A DNA stretch of 64,000 nucleotides from Pseudomonas sp. MH9.2 (GCF_034353875.1 NZ_CP133784.1:62001-126000); one strand, 5' to 3'. Counted from the stretch's first letter, positions 1-9,245 are shown. Translations and numbers: made by a program. The notes: generated by a model not told the origin, from the sequence alone.

Positions 1-1
1 C

Positions 2-1552
2 TTCTCCTTCGGTGGTGAAAAACAACGCGGCCAGGAAGCGCAGCCGCTGATCAAAGACGGCGTGATGTACATGACCGGCTCCTACTCGCGGGTGTTCGCG
101 GTAGATGCTCGCACTGGCAAGAAGCTGTGGCAATACGATGCACGTCTGCCCGATGACATCCGTCCTTGCTGCGACGTGATCAACCGTGGTGTCGCGCTGT
201 ATGGCGACTTGGTGTTTTTTGGCACACTCGACGCCAAGCTGGTGGCCTTGAACAAGACCACCGGCAAGGTGGTCTGGAGCAAGGAAGTCGCCGATCACAA
301 GGCCGGTTATTCAATCAGTGCCGCACCGCTGGTGGTCAATGGCAAATTGATTACCGGGGTCGCCGGCGGCGAGTTCGGCGTGGTCGGCAAAATCGAGGCT
401 TACGATCCGAAGAACGGTGACCTGCTCTGGACCCGACCTACCGTGGAAGGTCATATGGGTTATATCTACAAAGACGGCAAGGCCATTGAAACCGGCATTT
501 CCGGCGGCGAGGCGGGCAAGACCTGGCCCGGCGATCTTTGGAAAACCGGTGGCGCGGCGCCTTGGCTGGGCGGCTACTACGACCCGGAAACCAATCAATT
601 GTTCTTCGGTACCGGCAACCCGTCGCCTTGGAACTCGCACCTGCGCCCTGGCGACAACCTGTTCTCTTCCTCGCGTCTGTCGCTCAATCCGGACGACGGC
701 ACCATCAAATGGCATTTCCAGAGCACGCCGCATGATGGTTGGGACTATGACGGTGTTAACGAGCTGGTCTCGTTCAACTATCAGGAAAATGGCAAAACCG
801 TTCAGGCCGCGGCCACCGCTGACCGTAACGGCTTTTTCTACGTGCTTAACCGTACCAACGGCAAGTTCATCCGTGGCTTCCCGTTTGTCGACAAAATCAC
901 CTGGGCAACCGGCCTGGACGCAAACGGCCGTCCGCTCTATAACGAAGCCAGCCGTCCCGGCGCGCCAGGTGGCGCAACCAAAGGTACTTCAGTATTCGTA
1001 GCGCCAGCCTTCCTCGGTGCTAAAAACTGGATGCCTATGGCCTACAGCCAAGACACCAAGCTGTTCTATGTGCCGTCCAACGAGTGGGGCATGGAAATCT
1101 GGAACGAAGACATCACCTACAAGAAAGGCGCGGCGTACATCGGTGCAGGCTTTACCATCAAACCGCTTAACGAGGACTACATCGGCGTACTGCGTGCGAT
1201 CGATCCGGTCACCGGTAAAGAGGTCTGGCGTCATAAGAACTTCGCGCCGCTGTGGGGTGGCGTAATGGCCACCAAGGGTAATCTGGTGTTCACCGGCAAC
1301 CCTGAAGGCTTCCTTCAGGCGTTCAATGCCAAGACGGGTGAAAAAGTCTGGGAATTCCAGACCGGCTCGGGCGTATTGGGCTCTCCAATTACATGGGAAA
1401 TGGATGGCGAGCAGTACGTCTCCGTATTGTCCGGTTGGGGCGGCGCGGTTCCATTGTGGGGCGGCGAAGTGGCCAAGCGAATCAAGGATTTCAACCAGGG
1501 CGGCATGCTTTGGACCTTCAAGTTGCCGAAGGAGTTAGTGGCCAAGCACTGA
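2..1552 (+). CDS. pedH: PQQ-dependent alcohol dehydrogenase, lanthanide-type (PedH-like), 5' partial
   Basis: Periplasmic quinoprotein that oxidises alcohols to aldehydes, passing electrons through PQQ. The window opens inside the gene: 516 residues are visible in an uninterrupted frame from base 2, so signal peptide and N-terminus are missing. Visible family marks are the vicinal disulfide (RPCCDV, codons near 170), repeated beta-propeller tryptophan motifs ([32 protein letters not shown]) and the catalytic motif [11 protein letters not shown] at about 731-763. The catalytic Asp codon is 743-745. Two residues on, at 749-751, there is another Asp, where calcium enzymes such as ExaA carry Ser and MxaF carries Ala. 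By family knowledge this Asp marks lanthanide-dependent enzymes, so PedH is preferred over PedE/ExaA. The next gene is the partner aldehyde dehydrogenase, as in the P. putida ped region. Confidence 0.93.
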   Translation, partial: FSFGGEKQRGQEAQPLIKDGVMYMTGSYSRVFAVDARTGKKLWQYDARLPDDIRPCCDVINRGVALYGDLVFFGTLDAKLVALNKTTGKVVWSKEVADHKAGYSISAAPLVVNGKLITGVAGGEFGVVGKIEAYDPKNGDLLWTRPTVEGHMGYIYKDGKAIETGISGGEAGKTWPGDLWKTGGAAPWLGGYYDPETNQLFFGTGNPSPWNSHLRPGDNLFSSSRLSLNPDDGTIKWHFQSTPHDGWDYDGVNELVSFNYQENGKTVQAAATADRNGFFYVLNRTNGKFIRGFPFVDKITWATGLDANGRPLYNEASRPGAPGGATKGTSVFVAPAFLGAKNWMPMAYSQDTKLFYVPSNEWGMEIWNEDITYKKGAAYIGAGFTIKPLNEDYIGVLRAIDPVTGKEVWRHKNFAPLWGGVMATKGNLVFTGNPEGFLQAFNAKTGEKVWEFQTGSGVLGSPITWEMDGEQYVSVLSGWGGAVPLWGGEVAKRIKDFNQGGMLWTFKLPKELVAKH

Positions 1553-1580
1553 CTTTAATCAGAGGCAGCTGGTTACTCTG

Positions 1581-1604
1581 CGAGTGCGAGTGCGAGTGCG
1601 AGTG
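1581..1604. repeat. Hexanucleotide tandem repeat (CGAGTG x4)
   Basis: Four perfect copies of CGAGTG, followed by one imperfect copy (CGCGTG), lie 29 bases after the alcohol dehydrogenase stop codon and upstream of the aldehyde dehydrogenase. A short array like this may vary in copy number by slippage. No function can be read from it. Confidence 0.8.
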
Positions 1605-1780
1605 CGCGTGATGCGGTGTGTCTGATCACGCGCCTACGCAGGGTTCCAGCACCCTCTAATTACGACCAAAGAACGAGACTCCCCCTGCCAACGGCGCATT
1701 CGTTTGGCGCCTGCGGCTGTCTACCATCGGATCATCGCTTGTTCGACCGACAGGCAACGACCCGTACAGAGGCCACAATA

Positions 1781-3301
1781 ATGATCTACGCACAACCCGG
1801 AACCCCAGGCGCTGTTGTTACGTTCAAACCGCGCTATGGCAATTACATTGGCGGTGAGTTCGTGGCACCGATTAACGGCGAATACTTCACCAACACATCG
1901 CCTGTCAACGGTGAAGTCATCGCCGAATTCCCGCGTTCCACCGCCGCTGATGTCGAACGCGCGCTGGACGCCGCTCACGCCGCTGCCGATGCCTGGGGCA
2001 AGACCTCGGCTCAGGATCGTTCGCTGGTGCTGCTGAAAATTGCTGATCGTATCGAGCAGAACCTTGAAATGCTCGCCGTTACCGAAACCTGGGACAATGG
2101 CAAGGCTGTACGCGAAACACTGAACGCCGACGTCCCGCTGGCTGCTGATCATTTTCGTTATTTCGCTGGGTGCATCCGGGCTCAGGAAGGCGGCGCTGCA
2201 GAAATCAACGAACTGACAACTGCTTACCACTTCCACGAGCCTCTGGGCGTGGTCGGGCAAATCATTCCCTGGAACTTCCCGCTGCTGATGGCCGCCTGGA
2301 AACTGGCGCCGGCGTTGGCGGCAGGCAACTGCGTGGTGCTCAAACCTGCTGAGCAAACGCCGCTGTCTATCATGGTGTTTGCCGAACTGATCAACGACTT
2401 GCTACCGCCGGGCGTTTTGAACATCGTTCAAGGCTTTGGCCGTGAAGCCGGTGAAGCCCTGGCAACCAGCAAGCGTATCGCCAAGATCGCTTTCACCGGC
2501 TCCACTCCGGTAGGCGCGCACATCATGAAATGTGCGGCCGAGAACATCATTCCGAGCACCGTGGAACTGGGTGGCAAGTCGCCGAATATCTTCTTCGAAG
2601 ACATCATGCAGGCCGAACCGCAGTTTATCGAGAAGGCCGCTGAAGGCCTGGTGTTGGCGTTTTTCAACCAGGGCGAAGTCTGCACCTGTCCATCGCGTGC
2701 CCTGGTCCAGGAATCGATCTACGACGCGTTCATGGTCGAAGTGATGAAGAAAGTCGTCAAGATCAAACGCGGCGACCCACTGGACACCGAGACCATGGTC
2801 GGCGCTCAGGCGTCCGAGCAGCAATATGACAAGATCCTTTCGTACCTGAAAATTGCCCAGGAAGAGGGTGCTGAGCTGTTGACTGGCGGCGCGGCGGAAC
2901 GTCTGGAAGGCGATCTGTCTACTGGCTACTACATTCAGCCGACGCTGCTTAAAGGCAACAATAAAATGCGCGTGTTCCAGGAGGAGATCTTCGGCCCAGT
3001 GGTCGGTATCACCACCTTCAAGGACGAAGCCGAAGCCCTGGCGATTGCCAACGACAGCGAGTTTGGCCTGGGTGCCGGTCTCTGGACCCGCGACATCAAC
3101 CGTGCGTACCGCATGGGCCGGGCGATCAAGGCCGGTCGCGTCTGGACCAACTGCTATCACCTGTACCCGGCGCACGCCGCGTTCGGTGGCTACAAAAAGT
3201 CCGGTGTCGGCCGTGAAAACCACAAGATGATGCTTGATCACTACCAGCAGACGAAGAACCTGCTGGTCAGCTACGACATCAATCCGATGGGCTTTTTCTA
3301 A
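1781..3301 (+). CDS. pedI: NAD+-dependent aldehyde dehydrogenase (PedI/ExaC/AldB type)
   Basis: 506 residues, the usual ALDH length. It oxidises the aldehyde made by the upstream quinoprotein to the acid. The cofactor region [10 protein letters not shown], the general-base Glu in [12 protein letters not shown] and the catalytic Cys in [12 protein letters not shown] are all present; GEVCTCPSR is typical of the ExaC/AldB subgroup. The longer frame starting at 1616 is rejected because ATG 1781 has an AGAGG about 10 bases upstream and opens directly into the family N-terminus ([10 protein letters not shown]). It lies 228 bases after the alcohol dehydrogenase on the same strand, so alcohol and aldehyde oxidation are probably co-expressed. 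The pedI name rests on gene order. Confidence 0.9.
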   Translation: MIYAQPGTPGAVVTFKPRYGNYIGGEFVAPINGEYFTNTSPVNGEVIAEFPRSTAADVERALDAAHAAADAWGKTSAQDRSLVLLKIADRIEQNLEMLAVTETWDNGKAVRETLNADVPLAADHFRYFAGCIRAQEGGAAEINELTTAYHFHEPLGVVGQIIPWNFPLLMAAWKLAPALAAGNCVVLKPAEQTPLSIMVFAELINDLLPPGVLNIVQGFGREAGEALATSKRIAKIAFTGSTPVGAHIMKCAAENIIPSTVELGGKSPNIFFEDIMQAEPQFIEKAAEGLVLAFFNQGEVCTCPSRALVQESIYDAFMVEVMKKVVKIKRGDPLDTETMVGAQASEQQYDKILSYLKIAQEEGAELLTGGAAERLEGDLSTGYYIQPTLLKGNNKMRVFQEEIFGPVVGITTFKDEAEALAIANDSEFGLGAGLWTRDINRAYRMGRAIKAGRVWTNCYHLYPAHAAFGGYKKSGVGRENHKMMLDHYQQTKNLLVSYDINPMGFF

Positions 3302-3335
3302 TCTAAAGCTTCAAAGCGGGACGCGCAGTTGCATG

Positions 3336-3374
3336 CCTGCTGCCACGGGATTCGCAAGGATCCGTGGCAGCAGG
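3336..3374 (+). terminator. Hairpin after the aldehyde dehydrogenase gene
   Basis: CCTGCTGCCACGG (3336-3348) pairs perfectly with CCGTGGCAGCAGG (3362-3374) around a 13-base loop. Only a short T run follows, so this could be a terminator or a REP-like hairpin. The rest of the gap to pqqA (3375-3530) holds no gene. Confidence 0.5.
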
Positions 3375-3487
3375 TTTGCCTGGGAAAAGCCATGACGGTG
3401 TCTCTGGCAGCGTCATGACCCCCTACCAACGCACCCCACAAACACCCCCCAAAGTAGCATTCGAACCTATACCCCTCACGTGTATTA

Positions 3488-3499
3488 ATTGACTTACCG
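3488..3499. promoter_or_regulatory. 12-base repeat upstream of pqqA, copy 1
   Basis: ATTGACTTACCG lies 31 bases before the pqqA start. The identical 12-mer recurs at 4074-4085 before ercA. A shared binding site is possible, but nothing else supports it. Confidence 0.3.
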
Positions 3500-3530
3500 G
3501 AATTGACCGGCCCAAGAAGAGGATTGACCT

Positions 3531-3602
3531 ATGTGGACCAAACCCGCGTTTACCGATCTGCGCATTGGCTTTGAAGTGACCATGTATTTCGCCAGCCGTT
3601 GA
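3531..3602 (+). CDS. pqqA: PQQ precursor peptide PqqA
   Basis: A 23-residue peptide that is the ribosomal precursor of the cofactor PQQ. It begins MWTKPAFTD and contains the conserved E-V-T-M-Y, with Glu15 and Tyr19, the two residues cross-linked by PqqE in this family. AAGAAGAGG lies upstream at about 3513-3522. A strong hairpin follows directly, as is usual after pqqA, which is made in excess over the enzymes. Unusually, pqqB, pqqC and pqqE do not follow; only a pqqD does. This is therefore probably a second pqqA copy tied to the alcohol dehydrogenase locus, with the main pqq operon elsewhere. Confidence 0.93.
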   Translation: MWTKPAFTDLRIGFEVTMYFASR

Positions 3603-3612
3603 TCAATCAAGT

Positions 3613-3647
3613 CCCGGCCTATCGTTGCGTTGGCCGGGGCGTTTCTT
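3613..3647 (+). terminator. Rho-independent terminator/attenuator between pqqA and pqqD
   Basis: CCCGGCC (3613-3619) pairs with GGCCGGG (3632-3638), followed by a T-rich stretch (GTTTCTTGTT). Its position would let pqqA transcript exceed pqqD transcript. Confidence 0.6.
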
Positions 3648-3666
3648 GTTCGCTGGAGCACTCAGT

Positions 3667-4041
3667 ATGCTCACCCAGAATTTCGGGTCTGCCGCCGGTG
3701 GCGGATGCCCTCCAATGACACAGTCCCCCCTCAATGGCGCGAGCGTCCTGCTCGACAGCACGATGAGTGCCAGCAAACGTGAGCGCATCCCGGCCCTCAG
3801 ACACGGTTTTCGTCTGCAATGGGAGCCGCACCAGCGCTGTTGGGTTCTGCTTTACCCTGACGGCGTGGTCAAACTCAGCGACAGCGCCGGGGTCATTCTT
3901 CGCAAGGTCGATGGGCTGCGAAGCACGAACGTGATTATCGAGCAGCTGTGCGAAGGATTTCCCGCTACGCCGGGGGTCGATGACGACATCCTGGTCTTTT
4001 TAGAAATTGCCTATGCCCAGCACTGGATTGAGTTCCATTAA
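3667..4041 (+). CDS. pqqD: PqqD-family PQQ biosynthesis chaperone
   Basis: PqqD binds PqqA and presents it to the radical-SAM enzyme PqqE. The C-terminal 90 residues carry the family pattern: RIPALRHGFRLQWEP, VLLYPDGVVKLSDSAG, a leucine-rich IIEQL helix and a final FLEIAYAQHWIE. ATG 3667 is chosen because TGGAG sits about nine bases upstream; that adds a non-conserved N-terminus of some 35 residues (124 aa in all), and ATG 3763 would give the usual 92-residue length. It is a stand-alone pqqD beside a lone pqqA, matching the second pqqD seen in P. putida-type ped regions. Confidence 0.85.
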   Translation: MLTQNFGSAAGGGCPPMTQSPLNGASVLLDSTMSASKRERIPALRHGFRLQWEPHQRCWVLLYPDGVVKLSDSAGVILRKVDGLRSTNVIIEQLCEGFPATPGVDDDILVFLEIAYAQHWIEFH

Positions 4042-4073
4042 CCGGTCTGGCCCGCTGCTCTGGCTGTGGGTGG

Positions 4074-4085
4074 ATTGACTTACCG
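4074..4085. promoter_or_regulatory. 12-base repeat upstream of ercA, copy 2
   Basis: Exact second copy of ATTGACTTACCG, 131 bases before the ercA start codon. See copy 1 at 3488-3499. Confidence 0.3.
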
Positions 4086-4216
4086 CTGCCCGTCTGTGCT
4101 CGCAAATGAAAGGCTTCTCGACTGATCTTCAAGGCATGAGCAATGGTCTGATTGCATTCGCCCAGAGATGGTTTAGGCTGGCGCCCATCTCCGATAACAA
4201 CAAAAACAGGCTTTGT

Positions 4217-5380
4217 ATGAGCCCTAGCATCAGCCAATTGCGTAAATTCGTTTCTCCAGAAATAATTTTCGGTGCCGGCAGTCGGCACAATGCGGGCAAC
4301 TACGCCAAAACCTTCGGTGCCCGTAAAGTGTTAGTGGTGACCGATCCCGGCGTAATCGCTGCGGGTTGGGTCGCTGACATTGAGGCCAGCCTGCGAGCGC
4401 TGGACATCGAATACTGCCTGTACAGCGATGTATCTCCTAACCCGCGGGTTGAGGAAGTGATGCGTGGTGCCGAGCTTTACCGTGAGAATCATTGCGACGT
4501 GATTATTGCTGTAGGCGGCGGTAGCCCTATGGACTGCGGCAAGGCCATTGGCATCGTTGTCGCCCATGGGCGGAGCATCCTCGAGTTCGAAGGTGTGGAC
4601 ATGATTCGGGTGCCAAGTCCGCCGCTGATCCTGATCCCGACCACCGCAGGGACCTCCGCTGACGTTTCGCAATTCGTGATCATCTCCAACCAGCAGGAAC
4701 GGATGAAGTTCTCCATCGTCAGTAAGGCTGTGGTGCCGGACGTCTCGCTTATTGATCCGGAAACAACACTGAGCATGGATCCGTTCCTCTCGGCCTGTAC
4801 CGGCATCGATGCGTTGGTGCACGCGATTGAAGCCTTCGTTTCTACCGGTCACGGGCCGCTGACCGATCCTCATGCGTTGGAAGCCATGCGTCTGATCAAT
4901 GGCAATCTGGTGCAGATGATTGCCAATCCTGGCGACATTGCATTGCGCGAAAAAATCATGCTCGGCAGCATGCAAGCTGGGCTGGCGTTCTCTAATGCGA
5001 TCCTTGGTGCGGTGCATGCGATGTCGCACAGCCTGGGCGGTTTCCTCGATCTGCCCCATGGCCTGTGTAACGCCGTGCTGGTCGAGCACGTGGTGGCGTT
5101 CAACTACAATTCAGCGCCGGATCGTTTCAAGGTGATTGCCGAGACCTTTGGCATTGATTGCCGGGGCCTCAATCACCGGCAGATCTGCCAGCGCCTGGTG
5201 GAGCATCTGATCGCTCTCAAACGTTCTATCGGCTTCCATGAAACCCTTGGCCTGCATGGCGTCAGCATGGCGGACATTCCGTTTCTTTCGCAGCACGCGA
5301 TGGATGATCCCTGCATTCTCACCAACCCGCGGGCGTCCAGCCAGCGCGATGTTGAGGTGGTCTATGGCGAAGCCCTCTGA
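4217..5380 (+). CDS. ercA: Iron-containing alcohol dehydrogenase, ErcA-like
   Basis: 387 residues, group III metal-dependent alcohol dehydrogenase. It shows the NAD-binding GGGSPMDCGKAIG, the PTTAGTSADVSQF segment and the metal site in AMSHSLGGFLDLPHGLCNAVL (His, His). ATG 4217 opens into the family start MSPSISQLRKFVSPEIIFG; the frame is open upstream but not conserved. In Pseudomonas, ErcA is tied to regulation of the quinoprotein ethanol system rather than to bulk catabolism. That fits here, since the sensor kinase gene overlaps its 3' end by 17 bases and so is probably translationally coupled. Confidence 0.88.
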   Translation: MSPSISQLRKFVSPEIIFGAGSRHNAGNYAKTFGARKVLVVTDPGVIAAGWVADIEASLRALDIEYCLYSDVSPNPRVEEVMRGAELYRENHCDVIIAVGGGSPMDCGKAIGIVVAHGRSILEFEGVDMIRVPSPPLILIPTTAGTSADVSQFVIISNQQERMKFSIVSKAVVPDVSLIDPETTLSMDPFLSACTGIDALVHAIEAFVSTGHGPLTDPHALEAMRLINGNLVQMIANPGDIALREKIMLGSMQAGLAFSNAILGAVHAMSHSLGGFLDLPHGLCNAVLVEHVVAFNYNSAPDRFKVIAETFGIDCRGLNHRQICQRLVEHLIALKRSIGFHETLGLHGVSMADIPFLSQHAMDDPCILTNPRASSQRDVEVVYGEAL

Positions 5381-7094
5381 GGACCAGCAGCGCGCCCTCG
5401 CGGGGTTGCTGGGGCTGGGTAATCATTCGACGCGCAAGAGCCACTACCCGGAGCTGGCGGTACGTCTGGATGAACTCGAAAAAGAGCGCAATCGCTATAA
5501 ATGGCTGTTCGAGCATGCGGTGCACGGGATTTTTCAGGCAAGCCTGAAAGAAGGCCTGCGCGCGGCCAACCCCGCTTTAGCGCGAATGCTGGGCTACGAC
5601 GATCCGCAAGAGGTGTTGTTTTCCCTGGCCGACCTTGCCGGCAACTTGTTTGCGGGCGGTGCAGCGGAGTTGGAGACCATCGGCGACATACTGCTGCGCG
5701 AGCGTAGCCTGTTGGGCTATGAAACCCAGTTGCAACGCAAAGACGGTAGCCATGTCGATGTGCTGATGAACCTGCTGCTCAAACCTGATCAGGATGGCCT
5801 GGTCGAAGGCTTTGTTGCTGACATCACTGAACGCAAGTTGGCCCAGCAGCACCTGCAGCAGCTCAACGATGAGCTGGAGCAGCGCGTGATTGCGCGCACC
5901 AATGAGTTGCTGGACGTGAACCGCAACTTGCAGCAACAGATCGTCCAGCGGGCGGAAATCGAGCGGGCATTGCGCGAAGCTCGTGACGCCGCTCAGGCTG
6001 CCAATCGCAGTAAAGACAAATACCTCGCGGCCGCCAGCCATGATCTGTTGCAGCCACTTAATGCTGCTCGGTTGCTGATCTCGACCTTGCGCGAGCGGCA
6101 ATTGCCTACGGCTGAGCAGGTATTGGTGGAGCGGACCCATCAGGCGCTGGAAGGCGCGGAAGACTTGCTGACGGATTTGCTGGATATTTCCAGGCTGGAT
6201 CAGGCCGCGATCAAGCCCGACATCGAATTGTATCGACTCGACGAGCTGCTGGCGCCGCTGGCCTCGGAGTTCCAGTTGGTGGCCGAAGCGGCAGGATTGA
6301 ACCTGCGCGTGCGCATAGGGGACTTCGCAGTACGTACCGATCTGCGCTTGCTGACGCGGATTATGCGTAATTTTCTCAGCAATGCCTGCCGTTATACCGC
6401 GCAGGGCAACATTTTGCTGGGCGCACGGCGGCGGGGCGATTATTTGCGCCTTGAAGTCTGGGACACCGGGCGAGGCATTGCTGAAGACCGCCTCGATTCG
6501 ATTTTCCTGGAGTTCAATCAACTGGATGTTGGCCGTGCAGCCGACCGCAAGGGGGTGGGCCTGGGCCTGGCAATCGTCGAACGCATCGCGAAGATTCTGG
6601 GTTATCGGGTTCTGGTGCACTCACGACCGGGACGGGGTTCGATGTTCGCCATTGAAGTGCCTCTGTCGCACGACGTTCCGCTACCGGCCAATGTCGTGGT
6701 GCAGCAGCATCCTGTTGCGGGCAATCCTCTGCCGGGTCGCCGCCTGCTGGTGGTGGACAACGAACTGAGCATTCTCGAAAGCATGGCTGCGTTGTTGGGG
6801 CAGTGGGGCTGTGAGGTCCTGACGGCCACCGATCAGGACAGCGCGCTGGCGGTACTGCAAGGGCAACCACCGGAGCTGATTCTGGTCGACTTCCACCTGG
6901 ATCATGGGGTGATAGGTTGCGACGTGGTAACGCAACTGCGCGAGCATTTCGCGCAATCCATTCCTGCCGTAATGATCACCGCTGACCGCAGTGATCAATG
7001 TCGTCGTTCACTGCAAAAGCTGGGGGCACCGCTGCTGAATAAACCGGTAAAACCCGGAAAACTGCGGGCGGTGTTAAGTCAATTGCTGGGTTAG
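5364..7094 (+). CDS. Hybrid sensor histidine kinase/response regulator (ErcS'-like)
   Basis: 576 residues. Order of domains: N-terminal PAS (about 35-160), coiled coil (about 165-215, LQQLNDELEQRV), HisKA with the phospho-acceptor His226 in AAASHDLLQPLN, HATPase (NFLSNACRY, DTGRGIAED, GVGLGLAIVERI) and a C-terminal receiver with phospho-acceptor Asp509 (ILVDFHLD). No membrane segment is seen, so it should be cytoplasmic. ATG 5364 lies inside the end of ercA. The paired ercA-kinase arrangement and its position after pqqD match the regulatory genes of quinoprotein alcohol oxidation in Pseudomonas; the ErcS' assignment is by context. Confidence 0.87.
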   Translation: MAKPSEDQQRALAGLLGLGNHSTRKSHYPELAVRLDELEKERNRYKWLFEHAVHGIFQASLKEGLRAANPALARMLGYDDPQEVLFSLADLAGNLFAGGAAELETIGDILLRERSLLGYETQLQRKDGSHVDVLMNLLLKPDQDGLVEGFVADITERKLAQQHLQQLNDELEQRVIARTNELLDVNRNLQQQIVQRAEIERALREARDAAQAANRSKDKYLAAASHDLLQPLNAARLLISTLRERQLPTAEQVLVERTHQALEGAEDLLTDLLDISRLDQAAIKPDIELYRLDELLAPLASEFQLVAEAAGLNLRVRIGDFAVRTDLRLLTRIMRNFLSNACRYTAQGNILLGARRRGDYLRLEVWDTGRGIAEDRLDSIFLEFNQLDVGRAADRKGVGLGLAIVERIAKILGYRVLVHSRPGRGSMFAIEVPLSHDVPLPANVVVQQHPVAGNPLPGRRLLVVDNELSILESMAALLGQWGCEVLTATDQDSALAVLQGQPPELILVDFHLDHGVIGCDVVTQLREHFAQSIPAVMITADRSDQCRRSLQKLGAPLLNKPVKPGKLRAVLSQLLG

Positions 7095-7107
7095 GCTCCT
7101 GAATACA

Positions 7108-7134
7108 GCATAAGCACAAAGATTGCATAAGCAC
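7108..7134. promoter_or_regulatory. Direct repeat GCATAAGCAC x2
   Basis: Two identical 10-mers start 17 bases apart (7108 and 7125), just after the kinase gene and in the leader of the receiver-CheC gene. They could be a tandem regulator site. The leader (7095-7289) holds no other gene. Confidence 0.3.
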
Positions 7135-7289
7135 GGAGCGCGGGTTAATAAGGGGGTCTTTATATCCATTGGCTCTAAGAATGCTTCAGGCATTTTGGCG
7201 GCGGCGATCTGATTGGTTTTCTTGTGTAACAAATAGCATCCGTACTTGGGTCTAAACCCTGAAACTCTTTTGCAGTGAGAAAGAACACA

Positions 7290-8288
7290 ATGCCCATGAT
7301 CCCTTTGCTGATATGCGACGACTCCAGTATGGCGCGCAAGCAGCTATTGAGGGCTTTACCCGCCGACTGGGGCGTATCGGTCACCATGGCGGCCAATGGC
7401 CAAGAGGGACTCGAAGCCATTCGTCAGGGGTTGGGGCAGGTGGTGTTGCTCGATCTGACGATGCCGGAAATGGACGGGTATCAGGTCCTGGCCGCTGTCC
7501 GTGAGGAAAACCTGCAAGCGAAGATTATCGTGGTTTCCGGCGATGTGCAGACGGAAGCGATACGACGTGTGCTCGAACTGGGCGCCTTGGCCTTCCTGAA
7601 AAAGCCTGCCGATCCAGACGAGCTCAAAAGAACGCTCGCAAGCCTTGGTCTGCTGGGCGAGCCTCAAACGGCTGTCGCCATCGCGCGGGAAGTTCCTGAG
7701 ACGCAGACCAGCTTTCAGGATGCGTTTCGTGAAACCATCAACGTCGCCATGGGGCGTGCCGGGGCGTTGCTGGCCCGAGTGCTGGGTGTGTTCGTCCAGT
7801 TGCCGGTGCCGAATGTGAGCATGCTGGAGGTGGGGGAATTACACATGGCGTTAGCCGACGCACAGAACGGTGACCGGTTGACAGCAGTCTGTCAGGGGTA
7901 TATCGGCTGTGGTATCGCCGGCGAAGCGTTGCTGATTTTTCACGGCTCTGAAATTGCTGATATGGCGAAATTGATGCAGCGGGACTCGGTCGAGTATTCG
8001 GACATGGAAATGCTCCTGGACTTGTCGACGATTCTGATTGGAGCCTGTTTGAGCGGGATAGCCGAACAAATTGACGTGGTATTTTCCCAGGGCCACCCGC
8101 AAGTACTCGGTGAGCAGGGAGGCATCGAAGAGTTGATCCGGGTTAATAAGCAGCGCTGGAAGAAAACCCTGGCAGTGGAAATCAGCTACAGCCTTGAGGG
8201 CCACAATATTCATTTCGATTTGTTGATGTTGTTCACCGAAGACTCGGTAGAGCGGCTTTCAAAAAAACTCGCCTACGTGATGAGCTGA
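7290..8288 (+). CDS. Response regulator with CheC-like phosphatase domain
   Basis: 332 residues. Residues 1-125 are a receiver domain with acidic pair Asp10-Asp11, phospho-acceptor Asp55 (VVLLDLTMPEMDG), the Ser in VVSGD and Lys in FLKKPADP. The remaining 200 residues resemble CheC/CheX chemotaxis phosphatases (QDAFRETINVAMGRAG, MEMLLDLSTILIGACLSGIA). ATG 7290 is preferred to the in-frame GTG 7275, because the latter only adds five residues. The diguanylate cyclase gene follows after three bases, so the two are co-translated. The output is likely phosphatase or adaptor activity feeding into c-di-GMP signalling. Confidence 0.85.
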   Translation: MPMIPLLICDDSSMARKQLLRALPADWGVSVTMAANGQEGLEAIRQGLGQVVLLDLTMPEMDGYQVLAAVREENLQAKIIVVSGDVQTEAIRRVLELGALAFLKKPADPDELKRTLASLGLLGEPQTAVAIAREVPETQTSFQDAFRETINVAMGRAGALLARVLGVFVQLPVPNVSMLEVGELHMALADAQNGDRLTAVCQGYIGCGIAGEALLIFHGSEIADMAKLMQRDSVEYSDMEMLLDLSTILIGACLSGIAEQIDVVFSQGHPQVLGEQGGIEELIRVNKQRWKKTLAVEISYSLEGHNIHFDLLMLFTEDSVERLSKKLAYVMS

Positions 8289-8291
8289 GCC

Positions 8292-9245
8292 ATGAACGAT
8301 CACATCGATATCAAAGAGCTTCACTGGTTGCTAACCATCGTGCAGTGCATCGACGTGGGTGTCGTAGTCTTCGACCGGGATTTCCGGGTCCAAGTCTGGA
8401 ATACTTTTATGGAGAACCGTTCCGGCGTTGTGCCGAACGAGGCCAGCGGCCAATCGTTTTTCACCCTGTTTCCCGAAATCAATGAGGCCTGGTTTCGCAA
8501 AAAGGTCGATAACGTGATCACCCTCGGTACGCCTGCGTTCACCATCTGGGAGCAACGACCATATCTGGTGCATTTCAAGAACTACCAGCCGATCACCGGC
8601 CAGGAGGACTTCATGTACCAGAACACCACTCTGTTTCCGCTGCGCTCGATCAACAACGAGATTGGTCACATTTGCCTGGTGATCTATGACGTGACAGACG
8701 TGGCCACCCACTCACATCAGTTGCAAGCGGCCAATAGTCAGTTGCAGACGCTGTCCAACACCGACCGACTGACCGGCTTGTACAATCGTGGACACTGGGA
8801 GGAGGCCCTTAAACTCGAATACGCCCGCTATCTTCGGTACGACACGGCCACAACGTTGGTCATGTTCGATATCGATCACTTCAAACGTGTCAATGACACC
8901 TACGGCCACCAAGCGGGCGACAAGGTGATTCAGCTCGTTGCCGAAACCGTACGTCAGCACATCCGCGATGTTGATATTGCAGGTCGTTATGGCGGTGAAG
9001 AGTTCGCAGTCTTGTTGCCCGACACCAATAAAGCAGGGGGCGCGGTGTTTGCCGAACGTTTGCGCAAGGCGATCGAAGCACAAGAGGTCATCCACGACGG
9101 CCATTCAATCCGTTGCACCGTCAGCCTTGGCGTTGCAGACATGAGCCAGCCTACGTCCGACTACAAACACCTGATCGAATCGGCCGACCAAGCGCTGTAC
9201 GTTTCCAAGACCAATGGCCGTAACCTGGTGTCGGTGCATGAGTAA
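8292..9245 (+). CDS. PAS-GGDEF diguanylate cyclase
   Basis: 317 residues. An N-terminal PAS-like sensor (about 10-130, VVVFDRDFRVQVWN) and short coiled coil lead into a full GGDEF domain. It has the metal-binding FDIDHFKRVNDTYGHQAGD, an intact active site GGEEF and an I-site R-D-V-D placed five residues before it, so the enzyme should make c-di-GMP and be product-inhibited. The start ATG comes three bases after the receiver-CheC stop, a tight two-gene unit. No transmembrane segments are seen. Confidence 0.92.
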   Translation: MNDHIDIKELHWLLTIVQCIDVGVVVFDRDFRVQVWNTFMENRSGVVPNEASGQSFFTLFPEINEAWFRKKVDNVITLGTPAFTIWEQRPYLVHFKNYQPITGQEDFMYQNTTLFPLRSINNEIGHICLVIYDVTDVATHSHQLQAANSQLQTLSNTDRLTGLYNRGHWEEALKLEYARYLRYDTATTLVMFDIDHFKRVNDTYGHQAGDKVIQLVAETVRQHIRDVDIAGRYGGEEFAVLLPDTNKAGGAVFAERLRKAIEAQEVIHDGHSIRCTVSLGVADMSQPTSDYKHLIESADQALYVSKTNGRNLVSVHE

